The notes below the pieces were generated by a model. The model was given only the letters and a program-made list of their open reading frames with translations. It had not been told where the DNA came from and made no database searches. Position numbers and translations under genes: made by a program. Shown here in pieces: positions 42,101 through 50,319 of a DNA stretch of 64,000 nucleotides; position 1 is the stretch's first letter, and each line of letters starts with the position of its first letter. Origin of the DNA: Saprospiraceae bacterium. GTDB taxonomy: Bacteria; Bacteroidota; Bacteroidia; Chitinophagales; Saprospiraceae. The stretch is taken from NCBI GenBank assembly GCA_020627535.1, contig JAHDGU010000004.1, positions 186,001 through 250,000 on the forward strand. Direction: 5' to 3'.

Positions 42101-42199
42101 TGCTTCAAGGGCACTGAGTAAAAAGACTGAAAATAGGCATGTCCAGATGACTGAGGATTTTCTCCTCCTTGGACCGATACGAAATAGATTCCCTTTCAT
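39164..42199 (-). CDS. Secreted SGNH hydrolase-like protein with LamG domain and T9SS sorting domain
   Basis: A 1011-residue protein with a signal peptide (SSVIWTCLFSVFLLSALEAQ). Two tandem copies of a roughly 190-residue module open with FLIDFGPDDGVNGNATESPD and FLVDLGPDDGVDGNATMSPD, separated by a Big2-like Ig domain (VVISGEDIGENGGASQ). An SGNH/GDSL hydrolase core follows (AVVGSSVARGQG, LFNLSVGGDNT, GLSLGNEG, YQEDFGHPNLAGH). Then comes a LamG/concanavalin-like domain (FQSNMPGEISTIDLGDDSRS) and a type A T9SS tail (IQPNPAMNQLQISSDVEPIS...GVYTLQLSTPDGHIELGRIV). Deacetylation of a polysaccharide is a reasonable guess for the core. Confidence 0.85.
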   Translation of the reverse strand: MKGNLFRIGPRRRKSSVIWTCLFSVFLLSALEAQEPLQSFLIDFGPDDGVNGNATESPDRLARAWNNVPTSAQGSSIDLTNDLGEESAYSLTLVSTFSTNGINHGGLLAPDEALLGELAIATVTQDYFFTTGSSSFSISGLDPTRSYRLLFFATRENTQTRITNYTVESAQSQSYSLQTSGLDIGSGGYDGNNDTVLASDVLTARADGSLTITVSREAGDFAYIGALILEEYEAADIVLVDSIVISGEDIGENGGASQMSAAVFPDSAQFQGVSWSVRERSMANIREDGLLIPMVNGEITVQAMSQEPDSEVSDTKTISVAAQVVSHFLVDLGPDDGVDGNATMSPDVYGNTWNNITSPFSSGPSIDVRDIAGASTDISLQVIKSMTDNGIEDGGLLEVSDSLLGDFAVATATQDYFRTGNTGQIQISGLSTSSGYRIHCFSSRSSESLVRTAVTAFGANGVSGSMTTGGEGIGADDYDGNNNSFYTTDLVFPDVEGRIILEFGQELGSFGYLNAFRVTEYTSLELCEESSENLIAVVGSSVARGQGAPDDMGYAFQYKQLLEERAAEGLGAEWDLFNLSVGGDNTVKVLDRWARDVPGLCPEYVVLGLSLGNEGIVNGGQMVFDQFRDNMLELVALAESQNITPVVVNCYPRQDFDALDYQYIKDMNLLIHSWNLASINVLGAIDNGTGNWATGYQEDFGHPNLAGHLEYSYAFPPSLFDAISDGKKQPEWAETETKYALGTDLNRFLTTHFDETAHAFTHSFEFQSNMPGEISTIDLGDDSRSSISLNILDDGKLEYRDSEDVTLRDTSIITDGQWHRVTLSHYYAQARSYLYLDGRLIGTAIEAIEPELVNLGGYNAPGEFSVRNWLLYRSGMNGDEIQAIQDGNLLKSSLEVYAPLDEDGVLGDHPLFNRAQSRTRVSEDRIGSRETITSKRYMIQPNPAMNQLQISSDVEPISQDLEARLFDIHGRLVLAAYGHHKLDLSSLSPGVYTLQLSTPDGHIELGRIVKQ

Positions 42200-42337
42200 G
42201 GTCTCAAACTAGGCAAAAGATGCTCAGGATAGTGCAGGTTGACTCAACTATACTATCGCTGGTACCGTTAGTTACACATCAGCAAGCTCATCATCAAATA
42301 TCAGCTCAGCGACCGCGATGTAGATCGGATCATCAAC

Positions 42338-42577
42338 ATGGCCTGGGAAGATCGCACGCCATTTGAGGCCATTGAGACCCAGTTTGGCCTGAGTGAGAAG
42401 GAAGTCATACAGCTCATGAAGTCGCAGATGCGGCTCAACAACTGGAAGAAGTGGCGCGCTCGTGTACAGGGACGCAAGACCAAGCATCGTGCCCTGCGAT
42501 CCTCAGACGTAGACCGACATCACTCCAAGTCACAGCGTCAGATCACCGGCAATCGGATCTCCAAGAAGAAGTACTGA
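42338..42577 (+). CDS. TIGR03643 / DUF2805 family small protein (start probably upstream)
   Basis: From the ATG the product is 79 residues: MAWEDRTPFEAIETQFGLSE, KEVIQLMKSQMRLNNWKKWR, with a basic tail (SQRQITGNRISKKKY). The family's conserved N-terminus (LSxxDxDRIIxMAWEDRTPF) is present in frame upstream of the ATG as YQLSDRDVDRIIN, reaching back to a TAG at 42269-42271. No ATG, GTG or TTG occurs in that stretch, so either a rare start codon (for example ATC at 42278) is used or the protein is made short. Function unknown; the fold is a helix-turn-helix-like domain. Confidence 0.8.
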   Translation: MAWEDRTPFEAIETQFGLSEKEVIQLMKSQMRLNNWKKWRARVQGRKTKHRALRSSDVDRHHSKSQRQITGNRISKKKY

Positions 42578-42622
42578 TTGCGTCAATTTTAGGCTAACTT
42601 GTGCGCTCATTAATGCATCCAT

Positions 42623-45007
42623 ATGAAGCGCGTTATCTGGCTCCTACTTTATCTCACAATCAGCATCAGTGCATTTGGGCAAGAGCCCTCAAAAAATCCT
42701 ATAGATCTCAGCCAATATGAGCATGAAGCGGGATTCTTTGATCTCTATCATAGCTCTGAAACGGGTAAGCTGCTACTCGGGATACCCAAGGACCAGCGAG
42801 ATTTTCTCTACAGTTCTGGTCTGGCCTCTGGCCTTGGATCCAATGATATCGGTCTTGATCGTGGGCAGCTCGGTGATGAGAAGGTGGTATATCTGATGCC
42901 TTCTGGCAAAAAGCTCCTCCTTATCCAGCGAAATCTCGACTATCGGGCAGTCAGTGACAATGAAGCAGAGAGGAAGGCGGTCGAGGAAGCATTTGCTCAA
43001 TCTGTACTGAGCTCCTTCCCAATTGTCAAGGAAGAGGATGCGAGATGGATCGTTGATGCCAGCAAATTTGTCATAAGAGATGCTCACGGCACTGCCAAGC
43101 GGGTGACGGATCGCAAACAAGGCAGCTTCAAACTCGACAAAGAGAGGAGTGCCATCTATCCTGATCGATGCAAGAGCTTTCCCGATAATACCGAGATGGA
43201 AGCACTACTGACATTCGCTGGGGAAGCCAAAGGCAACTGGCTCAGGAGTGTAAGTCCAGACAATAGTTCATTTGCAGTGAGGCAGCATCATAGCTTCGTA
43301 AGATTACCGGACGACAAATACGAGCCTCGCGCCTATCATGCGCAGTCCGGCTACATCCACCTCGAGTACAAGGACTATGCACAGCCGATCTCGGAGAGTC
43401 TTGAGCGGCGATACATCTTGAGACATCGCCTGGAAAAAATCAATCCCGGATCAGCACCAAGTGAAGCAGTGGAACCGATCATTTACTACATCGACCCAGG
43501 ATGTCCTGAGCCCATCAAGTCAGCCCTGATTGAAGGAGGGCAATGGTGGAATCAAGCCTTCACGGCAGCAGGCTATATCAATGCATTTCAGATCAAAGAG
43601 CTACCAGCAGAAGCCGACCCACTTGATGTACGTTACAATATCATCCAATGGGTCCATCGCTCGACGCGAGGATGGTCCTATGGAGCATCCGTGATAGATC
43701 CACGCACAGGTGAAATCATCAAGGGACACGTGAGTCTAGGATCATTGCGCGTGCGACAAGATTATCTCATTGCACAAGGTCTTAAAGCTGCATTTGACGG
43801 AAGTCAGGATGACAAAGAACTTGTGGAAATGGCCCTGGCACGTCTCAGACAACTCAGTGCTCACGAAATCGGGCATACCATCGGACTCGTACACAACTTT
43901 GCTGCCAGTACTGCAGATCGAGCCAGTGTGATGGACTATCCGCATCCCTATATCACCTTGACTGAAGATGGCAGAATGGACTTTGGTGCTGCCTACGATA
44001 CTGGTATCGGCGAGTGGGACATACAGGCCATCAAATATGGCTACGCTGACTTTGGGAAAGACGAGAAGATCGGTCTGATGTCTGTGTTAAAAGAGACTAA
44101 CGACATGAGCATACCATTTGTCTCGGATCGAGATGCGCGTGATCCATCAGGTGCTCATCCGCTGGGTCATCTTTGGGACAATGGTGCAGATCCTACCGCA
44201 GAATTGCATAGACTCTTGGATCTCCGGGAAGTCGCGCTCAGCGAGATCGGCGCGGACAACATTCCTAGTGATCGCCCTCTATCCTACTTGCAGAACGTCA
44301 TCGTTCCGACCTACTTCATGCATCGCTACCAGGTGGAGGCTGTCGCCAAAATCATCGGATACCGAGATTACAGCTATGCCTATAAAGACTTGTCTTCACC
44401 GGCTAGTCCTGAGTTTAGCCAAGAGGCTGCGCTCTCTGCCATCCTGAAAAGTATGAGACCCGAGCGACTACAATTGCCTGCCGACTTGAAGGATGAGATC
44501 AAGCCACTGGCCCAAGGATATAACGATCGTCGCGAGCTGAGTGAAGGGAACATGGGTCCGATCTTCGACCCAGTGAGTCTAGCAGCAGCCCATATTGATC
44601 ATTGCTATCGCTTCATCTTGGATCCTCAGCGTCTCAATCGCGTCGCAGTCCAAGAAAGAGGACAGCTCGATCTTCCCCGACTGCTAGATATCATCTCCGC
44701 AAGATTTGACTATACCAGCTATGCTGGTGAACAGCTTCAATTTCAATTGCTAGAGGAGCAAAGATTCATACATGCTCTGATCCGCGCTTCACGAGATAGC
44801 AAGTTGCATGACTCTGCTCGTGCTGAGATTCAGCAGTTTTTGAGATTCTACAGGACCGGGCGCAGCTACAATCGCACCGTCACTCCTCATGTCAATTATC
44901 TGATACGAGAAATCCAAATGTCACTTGAGCATCCCACAGAATACGAGGTCTCAGCCAGATTTGACTTGCCACCAGGATCTCCAATCGGATGTGGCGGGGT
45001 GCATTGA
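42623..45007 (+). CDS. Secreted zinc-dependent metalloprotease
   Basis: A 794-residue protein with signal peptide MKRVIWLLLYLTISISAFGQ. The zinc-binding motif HEIGHTIGLVHN is at 414-425, followed by the met-turn region (ASVMDYPHPYI). It belongs to the large Bacteroidota metalloprotease group with DUF5117/DUF5118-like N-terminal and DUF4953-like regions (DLYHSSETGKLLLGIPKDQR...RDFLYSSGLASGLGSND). Substrate unknown. There is no T9SS tail; the protein ends near SPIGCGGVH. Confidence 0.9.
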   Translation: MKRVIWLLLYLTISISAFGQEPSKNPIDLSQYEHEAGFFDLYHSSETGKLLLGIPKDQRDFLYSSGLASGLGSNDIGLDRGQLGDEKVVYLMPSGKKLLLIQRNLDYRAVSDNEAERKAVEEAFAQSVLSSFPIVKEEDARWIVDASKFVIRDAHGTAKRVTDRKQGSFKLDKERSAIYPDRCKSFPDNTEMEALLTFAGEAKGNWLRSVSPDNSSFAVRQHHSFVRLPDDKYEPRAYHAQSGYIHLEYKDYAQPISESLERRYILRHRLEKINPGSAPSEAVEPIIYYIDPGCPEPIKSALIEGGQWWNQAFTAAGYINAFQIKELPAEADPLDVRYNIIQWVHRSTRGWSYGASVIDPRTGEIIKGHVSLGSLRVRQDYLIAQGLKAAFDGSQDDKELVEMALARLRQLSAHEIGHTIGLVHNFAASTADRASVMDYPHPYITLTEDGRMDFGAAYDTGIGEWDIQAIKYGYADFGKDEKIGLMSVLKETNDMSIPFVSDRDARDPSGAHPLGHLWDNGADPTAELHRLLDLREVALSEIGADNIPSDRPLSYLQNVIVPTYFMHRYQVEAVAKIIGYRDYSYAYKDLSSPASPEFSQEAALSAILKSMRPERLQLPADLKDEIKPLAQGYNDRRELSEGNMGPIFDPVSLAAAHIDHCYRFILDPQRLNRVAVQERGQLDLPRLLDIISARFDYTSYAGEQLQFQLLEEQRFIHALIRASRDSKLHDSARAEIQQFLRFYRTGRSYNRTVTPHVNYLIREIQMSLEHPTEYEVSARFDLPPGSPIGCGGVH

Positions 45008-45135
45008 TGGACTGCATAAATGAATGAGTGATTGAATGATTTGCCAAGTGGGTGAGTGAATACATCTTGAGGGCGTGAACTTTTTGGACTCTGTCTGGAA
45101 TTATTCCTTAGATTTATCAGGTCAATCAATCAGCA

Positions 45136-45612
45136 ATGGACGACCCCTCGATACGGGTAGCATCTACAACACAAGACTTCGACGCAGCCAGAGTGCTCTT
45201 CTTGGACTATGCAGACTCTTATGGTCTTGACTTCGGGTACTTGGATTTTGAATTTGAGCTGAGTACTCTTGAGCAACTCTATCAGTCTCCGAATGGACTC
45301 ATCTACTTGATGTCCAATGAGGACGAAAAGGATATGGGAGTAGCTGCTGTCAAGCAGATTGACGAACAGAATATTGAGCTAAAGCGCCTGTACATAGCTA
45401 GTAAATATCGCAGCTCTGAGTCGACGATGATGCTCATGGATAAGATCCTTGAGGCTGTCGCCCAAAAAGGATTTCGCTCCATCAATGCGCATTTTATCCC
45501 TGAAATGCATGAAGCCGTGGCAGTATGCCGTAGTCTGGGATTCACCGATTGTCCTCCCTTCAAGTATGACCATGTGCATGGGTCGATCTTTTTGAAGTTG
45601 GATTTGGGATAG
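45136..45612 (+). CDS. GNAT-family N-acetyltransferase
   Basis: A 158-residue protein: IRVASTTQDFDAARVLFLDY at the N-terminus (strand 1), DEKDMGVAAVKQIDEQNIEL then KRLYIASKYRSSESTMMLMD, an acetyl-CoA-binding loop in the usual LYVxPxxRGxG position with weaker glycine content (KYRSSES), and AVAVCRSLGFTDCPPF. Probable acetyltransferase of unknown substrate. TAGATTTA 25-30 bp upstream, with TTTTTGG 22 bp before it, may be the promoter. Confidence 0.75.
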   Translation: MDDPSIRVASTTQDFDAARVLFLDYADSYGLDFGYLDFEFELSTLEQLYQSPNGLIYLMSNEDEKDMGVAAVKQIDEQNIELKRLYIASKYRSSESTMMLMDKILEAVAQKGFRSINAHFIPEMHEAVAVCRSLGFTDCPPFKYDHVHGSIFLKLDLG

Positions 45613-45696
45613 TTGTTAGTTGAAAAATGGACTATCAACTATACACACCCAGCGTGCAACTCCAAAACTGACGTAACTTTCCCATGGCAAGCACAC

Positions 45697-46902
45697 ATGG
45701 ATTATATCATCTACAGCATACCTATATTTTTCATCCTCATCGGGGTGGAGCTCATCATATCTCGAATCAAGGGGGCTCAGCTCTATCGCTTTCATGATGC
45801 AGTGACCAATATCAGCTGTGGCGTGGTGCAGCAAGTGACTGGTGCCTTCTTGAAGACTATCTTAATCGTAGGATACATCTATCTGTACGAGCAATACCGT
45901 ATGTGGGATGTGGAAAACTCCGTCTTGAGCTATGCCATCTTGTTCATTGCGGTGGATTTCTTTTATTATTGGTTTCATCGGATGGCGCATGAGGTCAATA
46001 TCTTTTGGGGCACGCATATCGTGCATCATCAGAGTGAAGACTACAACTTCTCTGTGGCCTTGCGCCAAAGCAGTCTTCAAGCACTGGTAAGCACTTCATT
46101 CTACTTACCATTGGCGATCCTAGGATTTCACCCGGCGGCCTTTGTGACGATCAGCAGCTTTCAGACACTCTATCAGTTTTGGATCCATACCAAGACGATT
46201 GACAAGCTACCGAGATGGGTGGAGTACATCTTTAATACACCGTCTCATCATCGCGTACACCACGGACGCAATCCAGAGTACATTGATAAGAACCATGGCG
46301 GTACACTGATCATTTTTGACAGGATGTTTGGCACATTTCAGCCAGAGGTCGCTCCAGTGGTCTATGGTGTCACAAAGTCTCTAGATAGCTGGAATCCTAT
46401 CTGGGCCAATATGGACTACTATGCTGACCTGCGAGAGGACTGGAAGCGGATCCCTTCTTGGGGTGATCGAGCGCGTCTACTGCTACAAAAGCCCGGATGG
46501 CTTCCAGAGAGTATGGGTGGATATCGTGCGCCCAAGGCTGTCGTCAGAGGAGAGGAGATCCGATATGACACGACAGTGAACAAGTGGATGAACATCTACG
46601 CCCTTTTTCAGTATGTCCTGATCCTCGGATTGGCGAGTTGGTTCTTGTTTGAGATGACAAGCCTAGTGCGGTATGTCCAGCTTGGATTCAGTCTATGGAT
46701 CTTATGGAGTCTTGTGCATATCGGTGCACTATTTGAGCAGACGAGATGGGTACGTTGGGCAGAGCCCGTGCGACTCGTGCTCTATCCATTGTTTGCTCTA
46801 GTGATTCCAGTTTTTGATGGTACGATTGGATGGATTGCCATGGCGGCAGTCACGGTGCTGAGTCTTTACATTTTCGCGAAAGCGAGATCCTCCGAGGCAT
46901 GA
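45697..46902 (+). CDS. Sterol desaturase / fatty acid hydroxylase superfamily membrane protein
   Basis: The open frame begins at 45613 directly after the GNAT stop, but MDYIIYSIPIFFILIGVELI from 45697 is the better start (401 residues). Several membrane helices carry the histidine clusters of the di-iron superfamily: HRMAHE, HIVHHQSE and HHRVHHGRN. A C-terminal extension with further helices (LVLYPLFALVIPVFDGTIGW, then IAMAAVTVLSLYIF) follows. The reaction (hydroxylation or desaturation of a lipid or carotenoid-like substrate) cannot be fixed from sequence. Confidence 0.88.
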   Translation: MDYIIYSIPIFFILIGVELIISRIKGAQLYRFHDAVTNISCGVVQQVTGAFLKTILIVGYIYLYEQYRMWDVENSVLSYAILFIAVDFFYYWFHRMAHEVNIFWGTHIVHHQSEDYNFSVALRQSSLQALVSTSFYLPLAILGFHPAAFVTISSFQTLYQFWIHTKTIDKLPRWVEYIFNTPSHHRVHHGRNPEYIDKNHGGTLIIFDRMFGTFQPEVAPVVYGVTKSLDSWNPIWANMDYYADLREDWKRIPSWGDRARLLLQKPGWLPESMGGYRAPKAVVRGEEIRYDTTVNKWMNIYALFQYVLILGLASWFLFEMTSLVRYVQLGFSLWILWSLVHIGALFEQTRWVRWAEPVRLVLYPLFALVIPVFDGTIGWIAMAAVTVLSLYIFAKARSSEA

Positions 46903-46952
46903 TACATATGAGGATAAAAGCCTATACTTACAGGCCAAATCGATAGACACCC

Positions 46953-47345
46953 ATGGAACAATTCAGAACTGTCGTAGAGATCCCTGTGCAGTGGGGAGAT
47001 ATGGATGCTGCGCAGCATGTGAACAATGTTGTCTACCTCAAGTGGGTAGAGGCGGCACGCGTAAAGCTATTTACCGAGCTTAATGGAGGCAGCCTACAGA
47101 ATCAATCTGTCGGGCCGATCCTGGCATGGCAGGAATGTAAGTACATCGCTCCTGTCTTCTATCCAGATTCGGTCATGGTCGGATGTCGCGTCAGTAAGAC
47201 GGAAGGAGATCGGATGATCCTCGAGACCAAGATCTACAGCAAGAAAGATATGTCTCTGGTAGCCATCAGTCGCCAGATGATCGTGGCATACGACTACATC
47301 CAAAAGAAGAAGCTCGTGATTCCCGATGAGTGGAAGGTGGGCTGA
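46953..47345 (+). CDS. Acyl-CoA thioesterase, 4HBT/YbgC-like hotdog protein
   Basis: A 130-residue hotdog-fold protein with QWGDMDAAQHVNNVVYLKWV (the catalytic Asp of 4HBT enzymes lies in this segment, D17 region) and EAARVKLFTEL, then SKKDMSLVAISRQMIVAYDY. It hydrolyses acyl-CoA thioesters. It is 50 bp downstream of the sterol-desaturase-like gene and probably shares its transcript. Confidence 0.88.
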   Translation: MEQFRTVVEIPVQWGDMDAAQHVNNVVYLKWVEAARVKLFTELNGGSLQNQSVGPILAWQECKYIAPVFYPDSVMVGCRVSKTEGDRMILETKIYSKKDMSLVAISRQMIVAYDYIQKKKLVIPDEWKVG

Positions 47346-47473
47346 TGCGCGGTCATAGTCTCTCTAGTTGAGGCCAGTGCGGTAGTATCCAAACATAGCT
47401 CGAAAGGATTAGCCGTCAAAATGAAGATTTTGTGAACCTTTGGTGCTTTCAGTGCATTAGAGTCGATAAGAGC

Positions 47474-47481
47474 TACCTTTG
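47474..47481 (+). promoter_or_regulatory. Bacteroidota -7 element upstream of the RRM gene
   Basis: TACCTTTG fits TAnnTTTG exactly. It lies about 95 bp before the ATG at 47576, leaving a leader of roughly 85-90 nt, unusually long for this small gene. The -33 element is weak (TTTC at about 47447). Confidence 0.5.
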
Positions 47482-47575
47482 TGGTTCGTTTATTGAAGAT
47501 CGAGATCGCTGTAAGAAGTTAATGCCTTGTCGATCGCGCTGATTATCAGCTTTTTATTTATTTTAATTTTTTCTA

Positions 47576-47830
47576 ATGAACATTTTTGTTGCTAAGCTTT
47601 CTTGGGATACTAATGAGTATGCTTTGGAAAGTGCCTTCTCCGCATTCGGTGAAGTAGAATCTGCCAAGATCATCTATGATCGCATTGAAAACCGATCCAA
47701 AGGATTTGGATTTGTAGAGATGCCAAATGATGATGAGGCCCGCAAAGCGATTGAAGCTTTGGATGGAAGTGAACTTGACGGTCGTAATATCGTGGTCAAG
47801 GAAGCTAGACCGCGCGAACCGAGAAGATAG
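47576..47830 (+). CDS. RRM-type RNA-binding protein
   Basis: An 84-residue single RNA-recognition motif: RNP-2 IFVAKLS at 3-9, RNP-1 KGFGFVEM at about 42-49, then EEALDGSELDGRNIVV-like close (IEALDGSELDGRNIVVKEAR) and a basic tail ARPREPRR. Small RRM proteins in bacteria bind single-stranded RNA and are often cold-induced. Leader length and the terminator directly behind suggest a highly expressed, separately regulated gene. Confidence 0.93.
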   Translation: MNIFVAKLSWDTNEYALESAFSAFGEVESAKIIYDRIENRSKGFGFVEMPNDDEARKAIEALDGSELDGRNIVVKEARPREPRR

Positions 47831-47853
47831 ATATATCGGTAAAGCAAAATGAG

Positions 47854-47885
47854 AGTTCCGGTGAGTGATCATCGGAACTTTTTTT
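47854..47885 (+). terminator. Rho-independent terminator after the RRM gene
   Basis: AGTTCCGGTGA, loop GTGA, TCATCGGAACT, then TTTTTT: 11 paired bases (one G-T) followed by a T tract, 23 bp after the stop. Confidence 0.92.
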
Positions 47886-47904
47886 ATGGACCTAAGGTTA
47901 TGAT

Positions 47905-47929
47905 TGTCCCTCTTGATGAAGAGGTGACA
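47905..47929. other. Hairpin between the RRM terminator and ssrA
   Basis: TGTCCCTCTT, loop GATG, AAGAGGTGACA: ten base pairs with one bulged T, 45 bp upstream of ssrA, no T tract. It may be a promoter-region structure or an upstream processing element; purpose unknown. Confidence 0.4.
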
Positions 47930-47973
47930 AAGTCCGTGAAGAGCCAGAGCTAATGGCGCGGACATTGACATAT

Positions 47974-48340
47974 GGGGCTGACCGGTATTGACAGGAAATG
48001 TATTGGATCAGTAAGCATGCCGGAGCAGGGTTGTTCACTCCGTCAACAAATGATGATCAAACTTTACATGGCAATACTAGCTATGCAATGGCTGCCTAAT
48101 CAGAATTGATTACAAAGCCTTAATGCCCTACGCTTGACGTCTGATACACAGCGTGGCGCGTTTAACAAACCCTCAGACTAGGAGTATATAGGTCTCGACG
48201 TACTTCGAAATTTAAGAGAATAATCCTGTAGTGAAGTTGTCTGGTGACTTGCTGCAGGCCGAAAACTTGATATCAGACTAAGCATGTAGAAAGCTTTTGC
48301 GGACTTTCTCTGGACGCGAGTTCGATTCTCGCCAGCTCCA
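47974..48340 (+). ncRNA. ssrA: Transfer-messenger RNA (tmRNA)
   Basis: The 5' end GGGGCTGACCGGTATTGACAG pairs with CAGCTCC at 48333-48339 to form the tRNA-like acceptor stem, and the T-arm GTTCGATTC is just before. Discriminator A at 48340; CCA is not encoded (CGA follows). The tag frame from GGC at 48070 to TAA at 48097-48099 gives GNTSYAMAA, of the size and ending typical of Bacteroidota tags. It rescues stalled ribosomes with SmpB. Length 367 nt. The block downstream (48472-55310) looks accessory. Confidence 0.95.
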
Positions 48341-48471
48341 CGAATTGGGGTGTAGGTAAGTATAACTGCACATTGGAATTAGCGCGATCATCGGGCGTGG
48401 GTACATCCACCAAGAGTCGATCCTATGATGATCGGAACAACTCTACTTGCTACATTGATAAATCCTCTCGT

Positions 48472-50319
48472 ATGAAAGTCAAGATCACCTATTACACTGC
48501 CCTCTTGTTCATCATCTCCTGCACTCACAGCTATGCTGATAGCTGGCTGGATCCGAGCTGGAGAGTAATGCTCGATAGCTCCGATGTCATTGCACTTGTC
48601 GAATACATATCAGAAGGTGGTGATCGCGCTCGAGCTAAGCCAATAAAAATCTATCAAGGTGAACTAGAGGACACGTGCATTTGGATCAGTGGATTCGCCA
48701 ATAGATATGGACCATACGACAGCATGCGCGTGGGCGACCAATATCTTGTCTTCATCAATCAGTACAAGCCCACCGAGAGTAGCTTAGCAAACTGGCAAAA
48801 GACAGTAGAAGAAGACCCTAGTCTGACAGCATACTTCGAAGGCATCAAAGCCGGCAAGGTATACCATGTCTGGACTCCGACTTCTGGTGACCTGCACGTC
48901 AAAGGAAAAAAGCTACAATACGACCTACTTAGCACTACCCAATCCGGAGAAGCAAAATATTTTCGACTCAAAGAATTCGAGAGCTTTCTCCAGAGCTATT
49001 TTGCCGTTGACAAATCGAGTTTTCACGCGAATACTGTCAAAAAACTCCAGAAAAAAGCAAAGTCTGCAAAACGCGTCCAGCTCATTATGATGCTCTACTT
49101 TACGGGATACGATGCTTATCATGACATCTACCGAGACCTTGCAGATCACCATGATCCTGTTACGCAGTTTGCCCTAGCCAGGCTGCTCGGTCAAACAGGA
49201 GGCACTCAGGCGAGAGACTTACTCATCAAACTCCTAGATTCCGAAAATAGTATCGTCCAAGGAGAGGTCGTACGCCAGTTGTCAAAAGAAGATCCGAACA
49301 TCATCGGGCCTATACTGCTAAGCAAGCTCGAATCAGGCGGTCTTGGTGGAGTTTACCCTACGAATATTATGGACCCCGTCATGAACTCTCTTGACGGTGG
49401 GAAATTGGAAATCATCCAAACCCTTGGCGAAATGGCTTATCAGCCCGCTGGACAGTACCTACTTCCACTTTTGGAAATACCAGACGACATTCTCATGAGT
49501 GTAGTGGTACACGCACTTGAAAAAATTGGCAACACGGAATATCACACATACCTGAGCCGACACCTTGAAAGTAGAGAAAGCTCATTGATCTTTGACATAT
49601 GTCGTCTCATCAAGGACTATGCTATCGAAGAGTGTAAACCAGCGCTCATGGAGTACATCTCAGATCACAATCGGAATGAGCACCCGCCTCGCGATTATAC
49701 CATATCTCCTTGGTCAGGTATTTCATCCTTTGACGATGAGGAAACACGAACCTTTCTTCTCGACGACTTCAATCGACATGTCAACACTGACACTATCGAG
49801 AGCAGATACTGGAATTCGTGGACAAAAACATATCTCGAAGCTTTCATTCAGCTCGAGGAAGAAAGGGCCAAATCACTAGTCTATGATGCAATCTATCACT
49901 GGACTGGTATTCATCAAGAATTTATCACTCACCCAGAGCTCTTTGAGATCAAGTCCGAACTACAAGATTCCATCACAGAACTGTGCAAACTAAGCTTGAC
50001 CAAAGAAGAGATCGTAGATGTACAATCACTGGTCTGGATAGATAATGGACATGAATACACTAAGTCATTCCACTCATCATATAGGACAAAAATCCTCATT
50101 GACATTAGTCCAGAAAATTTAGACCTATCCAAGAGGGATGAAATTTGGCATAAAATGTCTCGCATAAGAAAACATCTAAGTGAAACCATCAACCTAGCTA
50201 GCGAAAATATCGGCATCCGATCAGGTGCCTTTGTAATGGGAGTTGATGATCGCGTGGATGATCAAATGTCCAGATTTGATATGCACAATGTTTACCGATA
50301 CATTCTTAAATTTCCTTAG
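48472..50319 (+). CDS. Secreted HEAT-repeat-like protein, prematurely stopped
   Basis: The frame is open from 48373, but the ATG at 48472 gives a proper signal peptide (MKVKITYYTALLFIISCTHS, then YADSW), about 615 residues to the TAG at 50317. An N-terminal domain (DSSDVIALVEYISEGGDRAR, later RVGDQYLVFINQYKP) precedes a helical repeat region reading like HEAT repeats (VTQFALARLLGQTGGTQARD, LLIKLLDSENSIVQGEVVRQ). Beyond the stop the same frame continues with coding-looking sequence for 39 more codons (50320-50439). AT-richer than the housekeeping genes around it. Function unknown. Confidence 0.75.
   Translation: MKVKITYYTALLFIISCTHSYADSWLDPSWRVMLDSSDVIALVEYISEGGDRARAKPIKIYQGELEDTCIWISGFANRYGPYDSMRVGDQYLVFINQYKPTESSLANWQKTVEEDPSLTAYFEGIKAGKVYHVWTPTSGDLHVKGKKLQYDLLSTTQSGEAKYFRLKEFESFLQSYFAVDKSSFHANTVKKLQKKAKSAKRVQLIMMLYFTGYDAYHDIYRDLADHHDPVTQFALARLLGQTGGTQARDLLIKLLDSENSIVQGEVVRQLSKEDPNIIGPILLSKLESGGLGGVYPTNIMDPVMNSLDGGKLEIIQTLGEMAYQPAGQYLLPLLEIPDDILMSVVVHALEKIGNTEYHTYLSRHLESRESSLIFDICRLIKDYAIEECKPALMEYISDHNRNEHPPRDYTISPWSGISSFDDEETRTFLLDDFNRHVNTDTIESRYWNSWTKTYLEAFIQLEEERAKSLVYDAIYHWTGIHQEFITHPELFEIKSELQDSITELCKLSLTKEEIVDVQSLVWIDNGHEYTKSFHSSYRTKILIDISPENLDLSKRDEIWHKMSRIRKHLSETINLASENIGIRSGAFVMGVDDRVDDQMSRFDMHNVYRYILKFP

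Noticed and set aside
45007-45130. Repeats of the type GAATGAGTGATTGAATGA before the GNAT gene
   Set aside because: Short, imperfect and seen once; probably chance in an AT-rich spacer.
48341-48471. Integration site (att) at the ssrA 3' end
   Set aside because: No second copy of the tmRNA 3' end or integrase gene was found in the window.
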